Source: Diploscapter coronatus (Eukaryota > Nematoda > Chromadorea > Rhabditida > Rhabditidae). From it: a DNA stretch of 64,000 nucleotides. Location: NCBI GenBank assembly GCA_964036155.1, contig OZ038423.1, positions 34,115,249-34,179,248 of the forward strand, in the 5' to 3' direction. Both the position numbers and the translations under genes were made by a program. Positions 11,790 through 23,057 of the stretch are shown here, one piece after another. Positions within the stretch are counted from its first letter, which is position 1; each line of letters opens with the position of its first letter. A model generated the notes under the pieces. The model made no database searches and was not told the origin of the DNA. It saw only the letters and a list, made by a program, of their open reading frames with translations.

Positions 11790-14700
11790 TTAAATTTTCT
11801 TAAAAATAACGACATAATTTCCCTGTTCCCTTGTGATAGATTCCAGCTGACACCCATCTATTCCGCCCAATAGTTCTTCTAATTCCCCATCTCGGAAGAT
11901 ATGGTAATATCTGAATATGGAAATTCTACTTTGCGTTTAATTTTCACCTTCTAACCTCAAATGAGTTTCCTTCTCATCGCTCACCCAGGGCACGAACAAA
12001 TCCTGTTGCGTGAATTGTTTTCCATCGTGAATCCGCAATCGCTTCGCTTCTCGAGTCAATTCGCACAGTTCGTTCGATTCTTCCTCAAATTCATAGATTA
12101 AAAAACTATTTTTCGAGATGGACTAGAAATTTTCAAAATAGAGCCATAACTTTTCTGAAGATAAAAGCTGAATATTATTTCTCGACTTTCAAAATTATTC
12201 TTTTCCGTTTCTAACCTTGATAAAATATAGAAAAAAAAATCTACCTTATTCTTCCTCATGTTCGAGTATTCCGAATCGCTCTGATCCATCGACCAAACAG
12301 TCAAACAGGCACGTCCGCCCGGTTTCAGAACCTGAAGCACTCCTTCATAACAAAATTAGAATAATTCTGAGTTGACCCGTAGAATTTCCTGAATGACAGT
12401 CTGCCTTCGTTCGAATGAAGACATGTGATGAAGAACGGCGATGCAAATGACTGCGTCTGCGGCTGAATGGAACGGGAGATGCAGGGCATCCGCTCTGACT
12501 ACATTTGTGTTCTGGGAAATGAAACAATAAAAAATGAAATGAAAAATATTAGGAAAAACCAAATGCGCAAAGGCCTAAATTTAAATTTCAAAATAGTTTT
12601 CACCTGTAGAATGAAATAGAATTAAAAATGAGTGGGATTCGAAAATGCTCACCTTTCCTGCAGCGATCTTGCACAATCCCATGCACATGTCGCACCCGAT
12701 TTTGATAAGATCGTCTTTCGGCGCGAGATACTTCCCATTTCCACAACCAACATCATAGAGAACTGAATACCGAGGCAGAGAGTTTATGAAACTGAAATTT
12801 AAAAAAATAACGAAAAAAAGGACAAATTATTTACTTCTGAACAGCTCTCCAATTGGAATGTCTCGTTTCGTTGAAATGAGCGGCAATGTTTTCATAGACA
12901 TCAGCAACGTAGGTCTGTTCCAGTTTGAGGGCTGCGTTCGCTGTGCTCGGAATGCACATTTCGCCTGAAATACAGCAAATCTACAATTTTCTATATTTGA
13001 ATAGAAAGATGTAAAGCAATGCAAATAGAAAAATAAAATGGTCTATTCTTGTTCAGATAGTTCCGTTTCAGAATGAAAAGTCTTTAGAATTAGTTCCTGA
13101 AGTATTTCCCATTTTATCTCAATTTGATACGAAAAAAAACAAATGTTCGAAAAATTACCTTCTCTATCCCAATCGCAGAACTCCTTATATGAACACTGGC
13201 AGGGCTGTGTGCGTATCTTCCTGAAAGTCAGAGAGACTCGCCGTTTCCTTGCGACAACTCGGTTGCTGCGAGGATCGACGTCGTTATTCCGGTTCACGAT
13301 TCTGGAATGTGACCATAGAATTAAGGGAAAAAACAGCTGAAGAAAGTGAAAGTTGGACTGAAGAAAAAAGTCAACCTTTTGTGAAATTTATGAAACGATC
13401 GAAAAGAACAAACATGTTACCCATGTTTCCATCGATATCTCGATTCCCCTTTGATTATGCAGAGCGAGCGTCCCTTCAACAGAACAGGAGCAATTGTGGC
13501 CGAATTGGCACCGTCTTTGAAGTCCATCACAACGTCAGAACAGAGGCTGAAAAGACTCGAATAAATTATAATAAAAAAATGAAAGATTCCAACCTCAAGG
13601 AGATAATTTCGTTCTCGAATGCAGAATGCGTGTCGTAGTGAGAGGGAATTCCATCGCCTGGCTTGTAGATGTTTGCTGTTATCTGAAATTTCGAAAATTT
13701 GAATAAAACTTGAGAAATCTTTCGTCAAAAATTAAAGCTGACAATAGTCAACTGTCTTTTCAATGTAAAATAAGTCGTTTTTTAATGAGAAACTACCTTG
13801 AATAATCTTTAACTTCAATAAATCACAAAACTCAAACCTGGTCAGGCCTCTCCTTTATGTATCCCTCTTGAATGAATCTATCGATGAGTTTATCGAACAA
13901 GTCCGGAATTGGATCAGTCGGTTTGAATGCTGCATTGCTGCCATAGTCGAATGCATGACCGTAGTGCACAACTGCGCGGTGCTTCATCGACTGAGCTGAA
14001 ATGAACAGCCACTTCAAGAAATCAGAATATTGAAAACCTTTCGGATTACTGTAGATCACATCCAAAATTGCTTGCTCAATTTCTTCATTGACAAAATCAT
14101 CGATGATCTCCAAGTCCTTTGGTCGAAACTCGGGTGCAGTTGATTCTTGAGGCACTGAAAAGTAGTGCCGTCATCTTGATTACTTTTCTCTGATGTTTAT
14201 TTTCCAAAAGACTTGCAGCTTTTCTAACCACGTTTAGTCGGATAGAACGAAATAGTATCTTGTCGAGAGAAAAGAGGGTTTTTCTTTCCTCTCGAAAAGA
14301 CAAACCATCTCGTTTCATAGGATTTACCATGATTCGAAAAGTTGCAAGTCTGTTCCGGAACCAACTAGTCTATAGAAATTTGAATAATTGTGATAAAACT
14401 CACGATTGTCGATGTATGCGATAACGAAAGGCAGATGCGACGTCTTCAGAACTGGACTGATGTAGCCATTCAATTCGTCGTAAGCTTTTTGAGACTGTTC
14501 GACACTCGAGAATTGCACGAACGAATAGGTTCTGAAGATGATAATTGTAGTCGGCAATGGCTGAAATTCTACCTTTTGTTCGGATAGACAATGAATTGGC
14601 AGTTTCCATCGTAGACCGTGAAGATCTCTTCGAGTTCTTCGAGAGAGACACCGCACATTACGCTGCTGTTGCCGACGAACAAGGTCTGAATAGAAACGAA

Positions 14701-15106
14701 TTTGTACAATACGACCTTGTTGAGAGTTTAAGTATTGTTAAAAAATAAACAAGGATTTTTTTAAAAAATTATTTCATGAGGAAGAAATTCAACCTGTGTT
14801 GGTTTATCAGCCACTTCCACACTAGGATCATGTCTCTTCAGCTGCTCGAGGGATTTTCCCAGCCTCTTTCTCAACTTGGGTCCATCCAATTTTTCACCGA
14901 GTCTTCGTTCTTTCTGGTCATTAAAATCTGAAGAAACTGCTGTTTTAGCTGGATTTCAAAGTTCCCTTTTCAAAAACATTTTAAAAAGTAAGTTAAAAAA
15001 AAACAGAACAAAGATAAAAATTACATACACATTCAACAGATCTGCGATCGTCAAATCGAACAATGAATGAATAGTGATGCAAAACCACTTTGCCGATTTG
15101 AACGAA
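11790..15106 (-). CDS. alkb-8: ALKBH8: RRM + AlkB dioxygenase + tRNA methyltransferase
   Basis: Makes the methyl-ester and hydroxylated forms of mcm5U at the tRNA wobble position. Exons from 5': 15031-15106, 14794-14927, 14573-14685, 14404-14531, 13838-14154, 13594-13682, 13421-13546, 13159-13301, 12835-12964, 12653-12791, 12377-12511, 12245-12331, 11956-12122, 11790-11910 (at least 634 residues). [17 protein letters not shown] and [20 protein letters not shown]. AlkB: iron ligands in SHYDTH and RWKHG, 2-oxoglutarate Arg in VSLTFRKIR, then the Cys cluster [12 protein letters not shown]. Methyltransferase: SAM motif [33 protein letters not shown] and QQDLFVPW. The C-terminal [14 protein letters not shown] is ALKBH8-specific. 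The 5'-most exons ([18 protein letters not shown]) contain no Met, so a first coding exon is missing from the model. Confidence 0.93.
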
Positions 15107-16235
15107 CTGAAAATCGAATTTTTCATTTTCACAATCGTTATTTTTCTTCAAGTATTTTTGTTGTAGATTTTTTCACCATTCACAACTCAATCTAATACAC
15201 TTGAATTGAAGATCAAAATATTTATTCGTGATTTACTCGATAATAATTGACACAAACTGATAAAAACCATTTATTTAGCTACCAAAAAGAAAAATTTTCA
15301 AAAGTTATTTACCTCGCTTTAAAACTTCGCCTAAAAACTGATGATGCTATTTTCACATTTAGTTTGCATCGGTCAATTCAAGGCTTATTAAATTTGAGCA
15401 GAAGCATGTCCTGATTATATATTATTGTTCAGATCGCTTCATGGCAATTTTTGAGATCATTGCACCAAAATTTCTGGTTCAACATTTCAAATGACTAGCT
15501 CCTGCTACTCGGTTACTTAAAAACATATTTGTACCGTAATTAAAATTTTAAGGAGTAAAAATGTTGGTTGATTTCAAATAAAACTAGTTAGAAGGTATTG
15601 AAAGAAATTACGCCGTCATAAAAACATTTTTAAAGATGACGTAATTTTCAAGAGGCCAAAATATTGAATTAATTCCATCCAAAACAAGGAAAAATGTTGC
15701 GCGCAAAGTGAAAGATGCACTTCTGTACTCGTTAAGGGATATACACGTTGATTTGAGATTAAAATTGGTTAAAAAGTTAAGGGTTGAAGTGTTTTTAAAG
15801 ACCAAAATTGGTTGTTTGATAACCCGTAACGAGGAGACAAGCACCTGCACTTTGTCATATGCATGAAGAAAGGCAGAAGAAAAACATTTAAGAACGAAAT
15901 TAAAATGGTATACCATAAGCGTGCGCGTGGGAAAAAGCATCATTTGAAATATCAAGCTTTTTCAGAATTTTATTCCGGACTTGATATTTTACAAATGATA
16001 CTCCGCAGAAAATCATACAGTGAATAAGGAAGTCTACAAGGTAAAGAAGCCTATTGAAAAATAGGGTATTGATATGAAGGAGAACTATTTCTATTTTAAT
16101 TTTAGCTGTCTGCTCTCTGTATTTTTAGGAGGCAGCTCTTTTCTTTTCTAACAAGTTACCCTTTTGTAATAGTAAGAATTTTGAAAGACGCAAGTTTTTC
16201 CTCGAGTTATTCACCTTTGAATTTGTCCCGCAAAC
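15107..16235. other. Spacer between bZIP 3' end and ALKBH8 5' part
   Basis: About 1.1 kb that should contain the unfound first exon of ALKBH8 (-). A 115-codon open frame on the minus strand (15608-15955) has no recognisable motif. I see no clear repeat or RNA gene. Confidence 0.4.
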
Positions 16236-17780
16236 TTACATTTCTTCGTCGGGAATGTACACGTAAGTCTCGTCCTCATCTTCGAATTGCTCTATTTGTC
16301 GATGAATTAGACTCAAAAGCGATTGCATCACTGTTGCCTGTCTAGCTTCGGCCAACATCCGCAGCTGACGAGCATCTCGTTCCAAACTCTCGAACTAAAG
16401 ACATTCATCAAAATTTATTCGGATGGACGATTTTTTAACTTAAGAATTAACTGTTGAATTGACAGCTAGTATTCTTGAACATCGCATTTTAGAATATAAA
16501 ATCAGAACTCACTCTTCCATAAACCTGCTCTTTTGCAGCCCTGAGTGCTTCATTTTCTTGTCTCAATTTTTCGACTCTCATTTTGGTTTCTTCGAGGACA
16601 GGGTCGAATTCACGGTCGATCTGTTAATTATTTCGTAGCTTCCAAGGACTCACAACCAACTCCCAATCTCTTTTCATTATCTATCCAATTCTCATTCACT
16701 TCTTTCTTCATTTTCTATTCACCTTCTCTTTCCAGTATCTGAATCGTTCAACCGTGTTGGCGGTGCACTTTGCTTTGCGTAGTCGCGATGCTAAACGTTT
16801 GTGTATTTTCATGCTCCTCATTCGTCAGCTAACCGGTGATTTTTCGAAGTCGTTTTCGCTCTTCCAGAGTATTCAAAGACTTATATTGACCGAGGCGACG
16901 ATGCTTGGAAATCTGAAAGTCGAAAGAATACTATTAGCACTTGATCTTCTTTACCTTGCGTTTTGTGAGCTTCTTGATCTTGCGCTGATGGCTGATTGAT
17001 GATTGACTGTTGAAGACTTGAGACGAGCATGACTCTTCTGAGTCCGCAATCGAAGATGCAGATGTCGACGGAATTAAGTCGTCTTGGCTGAAAGATAAAT
17101 TTGTATTTCCCCCATCCAAATGCTAAATTGCTAAATCCATTAAGAATTTCCCTGCAACTCTTACCAATCCTATTGCATGGTTAACCCCGTTACATTTGCA
17201 TAATACACTTTACATATAACTATGACTTATCACTCTATCATGCCTGGCGTATTCTTTCGCAATAGAATCAGCAGATGACAATTCCTGTCTGCTATCAACT
17301 CTAACGTCAGAATGCACTAGACATGATAAGGCGCTTGCTTCATGCAGTCAACCTCTATTCTGCCCTGATTAGTGAGGGTTCGGCGTGTAGCCTCACTGCT
17401 ATTGCTCAAGGCATTGCGGAATCGAATTCAGGAATTGAGCGGTCCGATTAGGGTCGGAGAAACTCACAAAGACAGGGGAAGAGGGGCAGAGACGCCTTTC
17501 AGAATACAAAAGACAGTCTGTAACCAGACAGTTCAGTCGAGTTTCTCGTATCTTTTCATTTATCATTTGTAAAAATGATAGAAAAGTATGAAAACCGCTT
17601 TTTTCTTTGAATCAACTGATATTTTCCATGATCTTTTTCTAATTTTGCGTAATCTAACCTGCTCCTAAAATCGTCCACGTTAGAGATGTCCTCCAGCCAC
17701 AGATTTTGTCCACTTTCTATGTCCTCCTGCTCTCGTTTTCTATCCATCATTTGCATTCCAATTCCTCTGTTGCTGTCCAT
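16236..17780 (-). CDS. bZIP transcription factor, family uncertain
   Basis: Predicted 222-residue DNA-binding protein. Exons from 5': 17659-17780, 16955-17087, 16834-16912, 16723-16790, 16513-16620, 16236-16394; phases close. Seen: acidic N-terminus with LWLEDISNVDDF, a Ser-rich stretch, a basic cluster (RKIKKLTKRK then SKHRRLGQYK), a basic region ERKRLRKITASRLRKAK, and a leucine-zipper-like helix VEKLRQENEALRAAKEQVY. It ends acidic (EDEDETYVYIPDEEM). ASRLRKAKCTAN-V weakly recalls CREBRF/REPTOR, where the invariant Asn precedes ASR; here that place is Lys. The 43-nt intron 16791-16833 falls inside the basic region, so its exact sequence depends on that splice. The start is the first ATG of exon 1; a GTG-led extension is unlikely. 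Upstream exons cannot be excluded. Confidence 0.7.
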
Positions 17781-19275
17781 CCTTTCCTCCTCCACCTTGA
17801 ATTCAGAAAATCGTTGAGTTTGATTGAGAACTTCTTATGGGTTAGGCGCAGATACTGAAATGCGAATCATAATTCGAAATCCTGAAAAAATCATTGAAAC
17901 AAAAACAGGTAACTCCTAAAGAGGAGCCATGATTAAAACATGGATTTGAAAGAAAAAAAAAAGAACAAATGGTTATTTATACAAATTTATTCAAAGTATT
18001 TGAAAGATCGTAATTTACATTCCGCCGTAGAGTTCTTCTTGAATTGAGTTGTCGATCCAATTAACCCGCCCTTAGCCGATTCTCATTGCGAATTCATCTC
18101 CAACTGGAGACTTCATCGTAGAGAACGCAACATCCGGATAAGCCCCGAATGTGGCCAAGTCGAATTCTGTCGATGTTCTGTTCAATAAGAATAGTGAGGG
18201 GGAGGGAAGAGATAACTGAAAACCATCGATTTATTCCCAAGGAATTTCAATCTCACCACATTTCAATCTGTTCAAATAGGCGCTTGACCGTCATCCCAAG
18301 GGACAGATCGACTTGTTTTACCATTCCACAAGCGCATCCCTGGTCTTGTCAGTTAGAATTCGGGAATTTCGAGCTAAAGAGACTGGTTTATGAATCGAGA
18401 AGACTAAGGGGTACCATTTAGAACGAAGGGAAGGAGAGGGAGAGGAGGAATGGTGTGAAGCACGAGGGGACTTCATGAAAAGAGCCAGCAACCGACAGCC
18501 AAGGCAGGCCATCCCTGTATTGAAGCAGACCAGCATGCCCAGTTCCTTCCTTCCCCCCATTAGATAGGAGTCCAGAACCTTGGTGCAGTGCTTCCAGGGT
18601 TGTACACTGCACTTGTAGCTAGGGGCTACAGTACCCCATGAATTGACCGATCGTGGGTCACTGCCTAAATAAAAGATTATTTGGAATGAGACGTCAAACC
18701 CAGTATGATAAAGATATGAGATAAAAGCAGAGATATTAAAAATATTTGTCTGAGTATCTGAATTATGAATTAGTTGATTTTCTCCTGAATTAATTGAACG
18801 TGGACGCTGAAATATTATCTTTCATATATCTGAATTTGGTATCGATACGTGAACAATCGCATAAAACAATAAAATAGAAGAAAAGGAAAAACACCGGTCA
18901 GATGAGAATAATGAAGCAAAGAAAGTAGAACATCAGTAACAATTGTAGAATAGATAAAAAAAAATGAATCCTAGTTTTCTACAAGAAGATCGCGTCCGCT
19001 ATTGCATGAGAATTTAAACGAATATCTCGATGTGCGCATTTACTCGTACTACCCTAACAGGGTCTCTGCCTCTTCATACAATACGCTTTAGCCTCAAATT
19101 GATAATACCTCAGAAAACGAAATTACAAGAAAATGGGAATGCGAATACACTGGAAGAGGAAATAAACAATTCGAGTTCAATATCCGGAAAATTATAGGAA
19201 GATTGCTTATTTGAAAAAAAAGAATTTGCCGAATACCGTTTCTCTTACCAAGAACAAGTGAAGTGAAGAGGGAGC
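17781..19275. other. Spacer with an unexplained coding-like patch
   Basis: Between the bZIP start and the CREBZF-like stop. It includes a coding-like fragment (18015-18215), a purine-rich tract (about 18420-18470), and a small hairpin near 18588-18613 (complementary GTGCAGTG and CACTGCAC). No complete gene recognised. Confidence 0.4.
18015..18215 (-). pseudogene. Possible coding remnant or terminal exon
   Basis: On the minus strand the frame reads FDLATFGAYPDVAFSTMKSP, then after one TAA at about 18074 it continues in the same frame as GRVNWIDNSIQEELYGGM and stops at 18015. An AATAAA follows about 25 nt downstream, as at a true 3' end. I do not recognise the protein. Either the in-frame stop is real (pseudogene), a splice I could not place removes it, or this is chance. 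No donor/acceptor pair of suitable phase was found. Confidence 0.25.
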
Positions 19276-20367
19276 CTAATAGTATTGATATTCGTCCATT
19301 TCGGGAAATTGGCCAGGATAGTCTTGGCTCAAGGAGATCTTGTCGAGGCTGGTCTGCTCCTGCATGCGGCTGGCGACTCTCTCGTTGCACATGCTGCAGA
19401 ACTCAATGTCCATGCCGTTGGGAGTCATGTGGAGGCAGATGCCTGCGTGAGAGGGGTTCTTGTCGAGACCGGACTGCGAGGCCAGGCTGGAGGTGGCGAA
19501 GCTGGACCCGAACTGCTTAACGACGCGAGCGATGCTCGAATCGCGGCTGATGACGGCTCTCAACTGCTTCATTTCCTCCTCCATGCCGGCGACTTTGGCG
19601 AGCAGCTGTTCCTTGTCGGTTTGGAGGTTGGCAGTCATCTTCTCGAGTTCTTGAATCCTGACCAGGTGGTTGGCGGTCTCGTTCTTCTTCTGCTCTCTGT
19701 AGGCTCTCGCGTACTTGGCCATCTTGGTCGTGGTGGAGCTCTGCTGCTTCATTGGGCGACCGCGTCTGACCGGTCCAGGTCCGTCGGAGCTGCTGGAGTT
19801 GCCGAGAGAATTCGGCTGAAGCTTAGACAATGAATCAGTAGTGGACTTAGAGGGGTAGGAATGGTTGTACAAATTAGGCACATACACATTGGAAGTAGGT
19901 GAGGGGGAGCGGACTGAGAAGGGCTCGAAATCAGAAAACGACTCAGATTTCACCTCGAAAGACAGAGGTCCGCTGCTGCTGTTGCCGTAGTCGTTGGAGT
20001 AGGGCGATGGAATGGGCGAGGGGCTTGGCAGGAATTGCTGCCCATAGTACGAGGTCTTCGAAGGACTCTCTGAAAACGAAAAGTCAGTGGAGTCCAAAGA
20101 AAGATCAGTTTTGTCAGAGTGGCGAGTTCTCGGGGGTATTGCGAAATCATCATTGGATTGGAACGAATTGTAGTTTTCTTTACCGATTTCCGTTTTGCAC
20201 TGGGCGAAGCGCTTCTCCATTTCGTCTCGGAAGGCGGCGAGCAGCTCGTCCTCGTAGGCCTGGCTGTGGAAGATGATCACGGGGTCCTCGTCTCCGATCA
20301 GAGGCCTGTCCTTGCACTGCCGCTGCTGCTCAAACACCTCAACAATGGATTCAGTTCTGAAACTCAT
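19276..20367 (-). CDS. CREBZF: CREBZF (Zhangfei)-like bZIP protein
   Basis: Single-exon gene, 363 residues. CREBZF proteins are bZIP co-regulators that bind HCF-1 and other bZIPs and bind DNA poorly alone. Residues about 1-200 are Ser/Pro-rich. The bZIP covers about 213-285: basic part KMAKYARAYREQKKNE, then a zipper through LEKMTANLQTDKEQLLAKVA to MKQLRAVISRDSSIARV. That last stretch matches the CREBZF LRAV-x4-T/S-x-L/I-AR signature. As in CREBZF, the usual basic-region Asn is absent. The C-terminal AGICLHM and DIEFCSMC match a Cys motif found at the end of CREBZF. The start is the first ATG preceding conserved-looking sequence; the open frame runs further 5' to 20688 but overlaps the DPH1 start and looks non-coding. 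Confidence 0.82.
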   Translation of the reverse strand: MSFRTESIVEVFEQQRQCKDRPLIGDEDPVIIFHSQAYEDELLAAFRDEMEKRFAQCKTEIGKENYNSFQSNDDFAIPPRTRHSDKTDLSLDSTDFSFSESPSKTSYYGQQFLPSPSPIPSPYSNDYGNSSSGPLSFEVKSESFSDFEPFSVRSPSPTSNVYVPNLYNHSYPSKSTTDSLSKLQPNSLGNSSSSDGPGPVRRGRPMKQQSSTTTKMAKYARAYREQKKNETANHLVRIQELEKMTANLQTDKEQLLAKVAGMEEEMKQLRAVISRDSSIARVVKQFGSSFATSSLASQSGLDKNPSHAGICLHMTPNGMDIEFCSMCNERVASRMQEQTSLDKISLSQDYPGQFPEMDEYQYY

Positions 20368-20652
20368 TGAAAATGAGTAGGTTGAATGTGAATGAATACT
20401 GAATAAATAGACAAAGAAGTTGACGAACAAGGGGAAAATCAGGGGAAAACGCGAAGAAAATGATGGAGATCGGCTGAAAGTGGTGAAGACTTTCGAAAAG
20501 AATGAAAGGGGAAGGGGGTGGGCAGGAAAAAGAGTGTGTAGAGCGAGAGGGCGTAGAGAAGTATAAGTGACTATGACTACCGTATACTTTCGAAAATCGA
20601 CGTTTCTCTCGCTTTTGCCGCAAACAACGCGTGTTAAATTCAGAGCGACGTC
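20368..20652. promoter_or_regulatory. Shared divergent promoter, CREBZF-like / DPH1
   Basis: Only 285 bp separate the two divergent start codons. The stretch includes a purine-rich tract on the plus strand (about 20395-20550) and must carry both 5' UTRs. No specific binding site is claimed. Confidence 0.6.
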
Positions 20653-22600
20653 ATGGCTGCGACGAGGCCAGCACAAATTTCGCAGCAAATCGAGCAGATT
20701 TCGTCGGATAAGACGCTTCAGGAAGATCTGAAAGTTGTAAGTGAAATCGCATGCAATTTTGCAAATCGCTTGACAACGAGTTTGCTTTCAGTTGCCGAAG
20801 AACTACACTTTCGAAATACCAAAAACTATTTGGAAAATTCGATCGACAAGCAGCAAGTGTGGTTGGTATTTTTGTTCAAAAACTAGTCTGTGAAATTTTT
20901 GAAAAGCTTATAAAATAGCCTAAATTCTTTAAACTTGTCAAAATGAAGTTTTAAACATGTTCGACAAATGATAACTATGGTTTTCAGTGGCTCTGCAATT
21001 TCCTGAAGGACTGTTGCTGTATGCGTGCGTAATCGCAGACATTCTGGAGAAGCACACGGGATGCGACACGATCATTATGGGGGATGTTACCTACGGTGCC
21101 TGTTGTGTCGACGACTATACTGCGAAATCGCTAGGTATGCGTTTTTATTGAGTGAAATAGGGACTCATGTTTTGTTCTATCAAGATGCCTCCGCAAAAAT
21201 TGCTTCACATCTTTAACGATGGTTTATTTTCAAATATTCGTGATGATACGTTATCAGCAAATATCGAGGATCTTAAAATTGAAACGTGAACAAATGTCAC
21301 TCAATTTCTTTTTCTGCGATCTAGCAAATGTATCTCTTCAGGCTGTGATCTGCTTGTTCATTACGGCCACAGCTGCCTCGTGCCGATTCAGAACACGGAA
21401 GGCATCCACATGCTCTACATTTTCGTCAACATCGACATCAATTTGAGTCACTTTATCGACTGTGTCAAGGTTGGAGTATTTATCTAAGAAGCACAATTTA
21501 TCATTTTGCAGGCCAATTTCGATTCGGCAAAGAAGATCGCTCTCGTCAGTACCGTTCAATTTATCCCGTCGCTTCAGGTAGAACTTGTATTTTATGGTTT
21601 TCTTCAAACCAAAATAGACCATTTCGCTCTTCTTGGTTTATCTTAAACGCTTCAGGCAGCAAAATTATCCCTGGAAGAGTGCGGCTTCAGAATTCTCATT
21701 CCGCAGTGCAAGCCACTCAGTCCTGGGGAAATCCTCGGTTGCACGTCTCCGAGATTGCAGGATGATGTCAATTTCATTATGTTAGCTTTCCTTTATCATT
21801 TTCTTACTTATTTTATCTTTCAGCTATGTCGGAGACGGTCGTTTTCACCTCGAATCTATAATGATCCACAATCCCTCAATCGATGCCTTTCAATATGACC
21901 CATATTCGAGAAAGCTGACGAGGGAGAAATACGATTTCGATTTGATGAAGAGCAATCGAATGCGTAAGAATTTGACTTTTTCATTTAATTTTCCTATTTT
22001 TGAAATTTTCAGGTGCCGTCGACATAGCCAGAAAATGCCAAACTTTCGGACTGATTCAAGGAACTCTGGGCCGGCAAGGAAACATCAAAATCGTCGAAGA
22101 TCTGGAAGAGAAATTGCAGACGAAAGGAAAGAGGTTCATTCGAGTGTTGCTGTCTGAGATATTCCCCGACAAATTGGCGCTCTACAAGGATGTGGATTGG
22201 TAAGATGCGTTCATTTTTCATGTTTTATTAGAAGTGTCTTTTTCAGCTGGGTCCAAGTAGCGTGTCCTCGTTTGTCCATCGATTGGGGAACTCACTTTGA
22301 AAAACCTCTGCTCTATCCCTACGAATTGGCTCTGGCGCTCGATGCCGTAAGTTGCTTCTTCTTCAACTATCGTGAATAAGGGATTTGAATTTTTGACAGA
22401 AAGTCTATATCAAAAATAATGAAAACTGAATGGAATTCTTGATTAAATTATCTATCTTTCAGATAATTGTCCCTGAAAACTATTGGCCGATGGATTTCTA
22501 CTCGAACGACTCAACCGGGCCGTGGACGAATAACCACGAGAAGCATCGACCGAGGAGGGAAAGAAAGAGACAGCATATTGTTGTTGCTGAAGGGCAATAG
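20653..22600 (+). CDS. dph-1: DPH1, diphthamide synthesis subunit
   Basis: First step of diphthamide synthesis: with DPH2 it transfers a 3-amino-3-carboxypropyl group from SAM to a histidine of elongation factor 2, using an unusual radical-SAM [4Fe-4S] cluster. Exons: 20653-20736, 20792-20861, 20988-21134, 21342-21469, 21512-21577, 21656-21780, 21824-21963, 22013-22199, 22247-22346, 22463-22600, giving 394 residues with consistent phases. Motifs: [73 protein letters not shown] and [11 protein letters not shown]. The three cluster cysteines expected of DPH1 are in YGACC, ILGCT and VACPR. The length fits the family. Ends in a basic tail ([10 protein letters not shown]). The start is the ATG just upstream of a conserved N-terminal helix. 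Confidence 0.95.
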
Positions 22601-23057
22601 AAGTTTTAGATTCCGGTAGTTTTCCTTTATTTTTTGTTACTGAACAACACGGGTATTGTTGTTGAAATTGAACATCGTTAAGTTTGAGGAATTGACGAAT
22701 AAATAATAAAATCTAGATTTATCCAGAAATAGATGAAATCCTCCAATCATCCTTTAAGATCAATGAATATTTTCCAAGCATACAAGAAAATGTAAAATAA
22801 GAAAATCACATCAAATAACCACTTTGAATGTGAAACGAAATGAGTGTTAAAAAGTTGAGAATTACCGGTATTTTGTTAGTGAAAGAGTGGAAGAATACTT
22901 TAGAGGGTAAATGAGGAAATATGATTTCAATAAAAATGGAGAAGACGAGTTTGGATATAGGAATTTTCACTTTTCCTCGGCATGTCGTGAAGGTCATGCC
23001 ATTCTTGAATTATCATCTTCGAGTTAAAAAATGAAAGTGAAGGAACGAAAACAAGAT
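22601..23057. other. Convergent 3' spacer, DPH1 / ASF1
   Basis: Between two facing stop codons. AATAAATAATAAA at about 22699 fits the DPH1 polyadenylation signal. Nothing else seen. Confidence 0.6.

Noticed and set aside
14326..14362. Candidate extra exon in ALKBH8 between RRM and AlkB parts
   Set aside because: Its phase does not fit. Splicing 14404 directly to 14154 keeps frame and matches the family.
19285..19833. 182-codon plus-strand frame opposite the CREBZF-like gene
   Set aside because: Antisense shadow of the bZIP coding region; no motif.
20368..20688. 5' extension of the CREBZF-like open frame
   Set aside because: Would overlap the DPH1 start and is Phe/Ser/Pro-rich from a purine tract; not coding-like.
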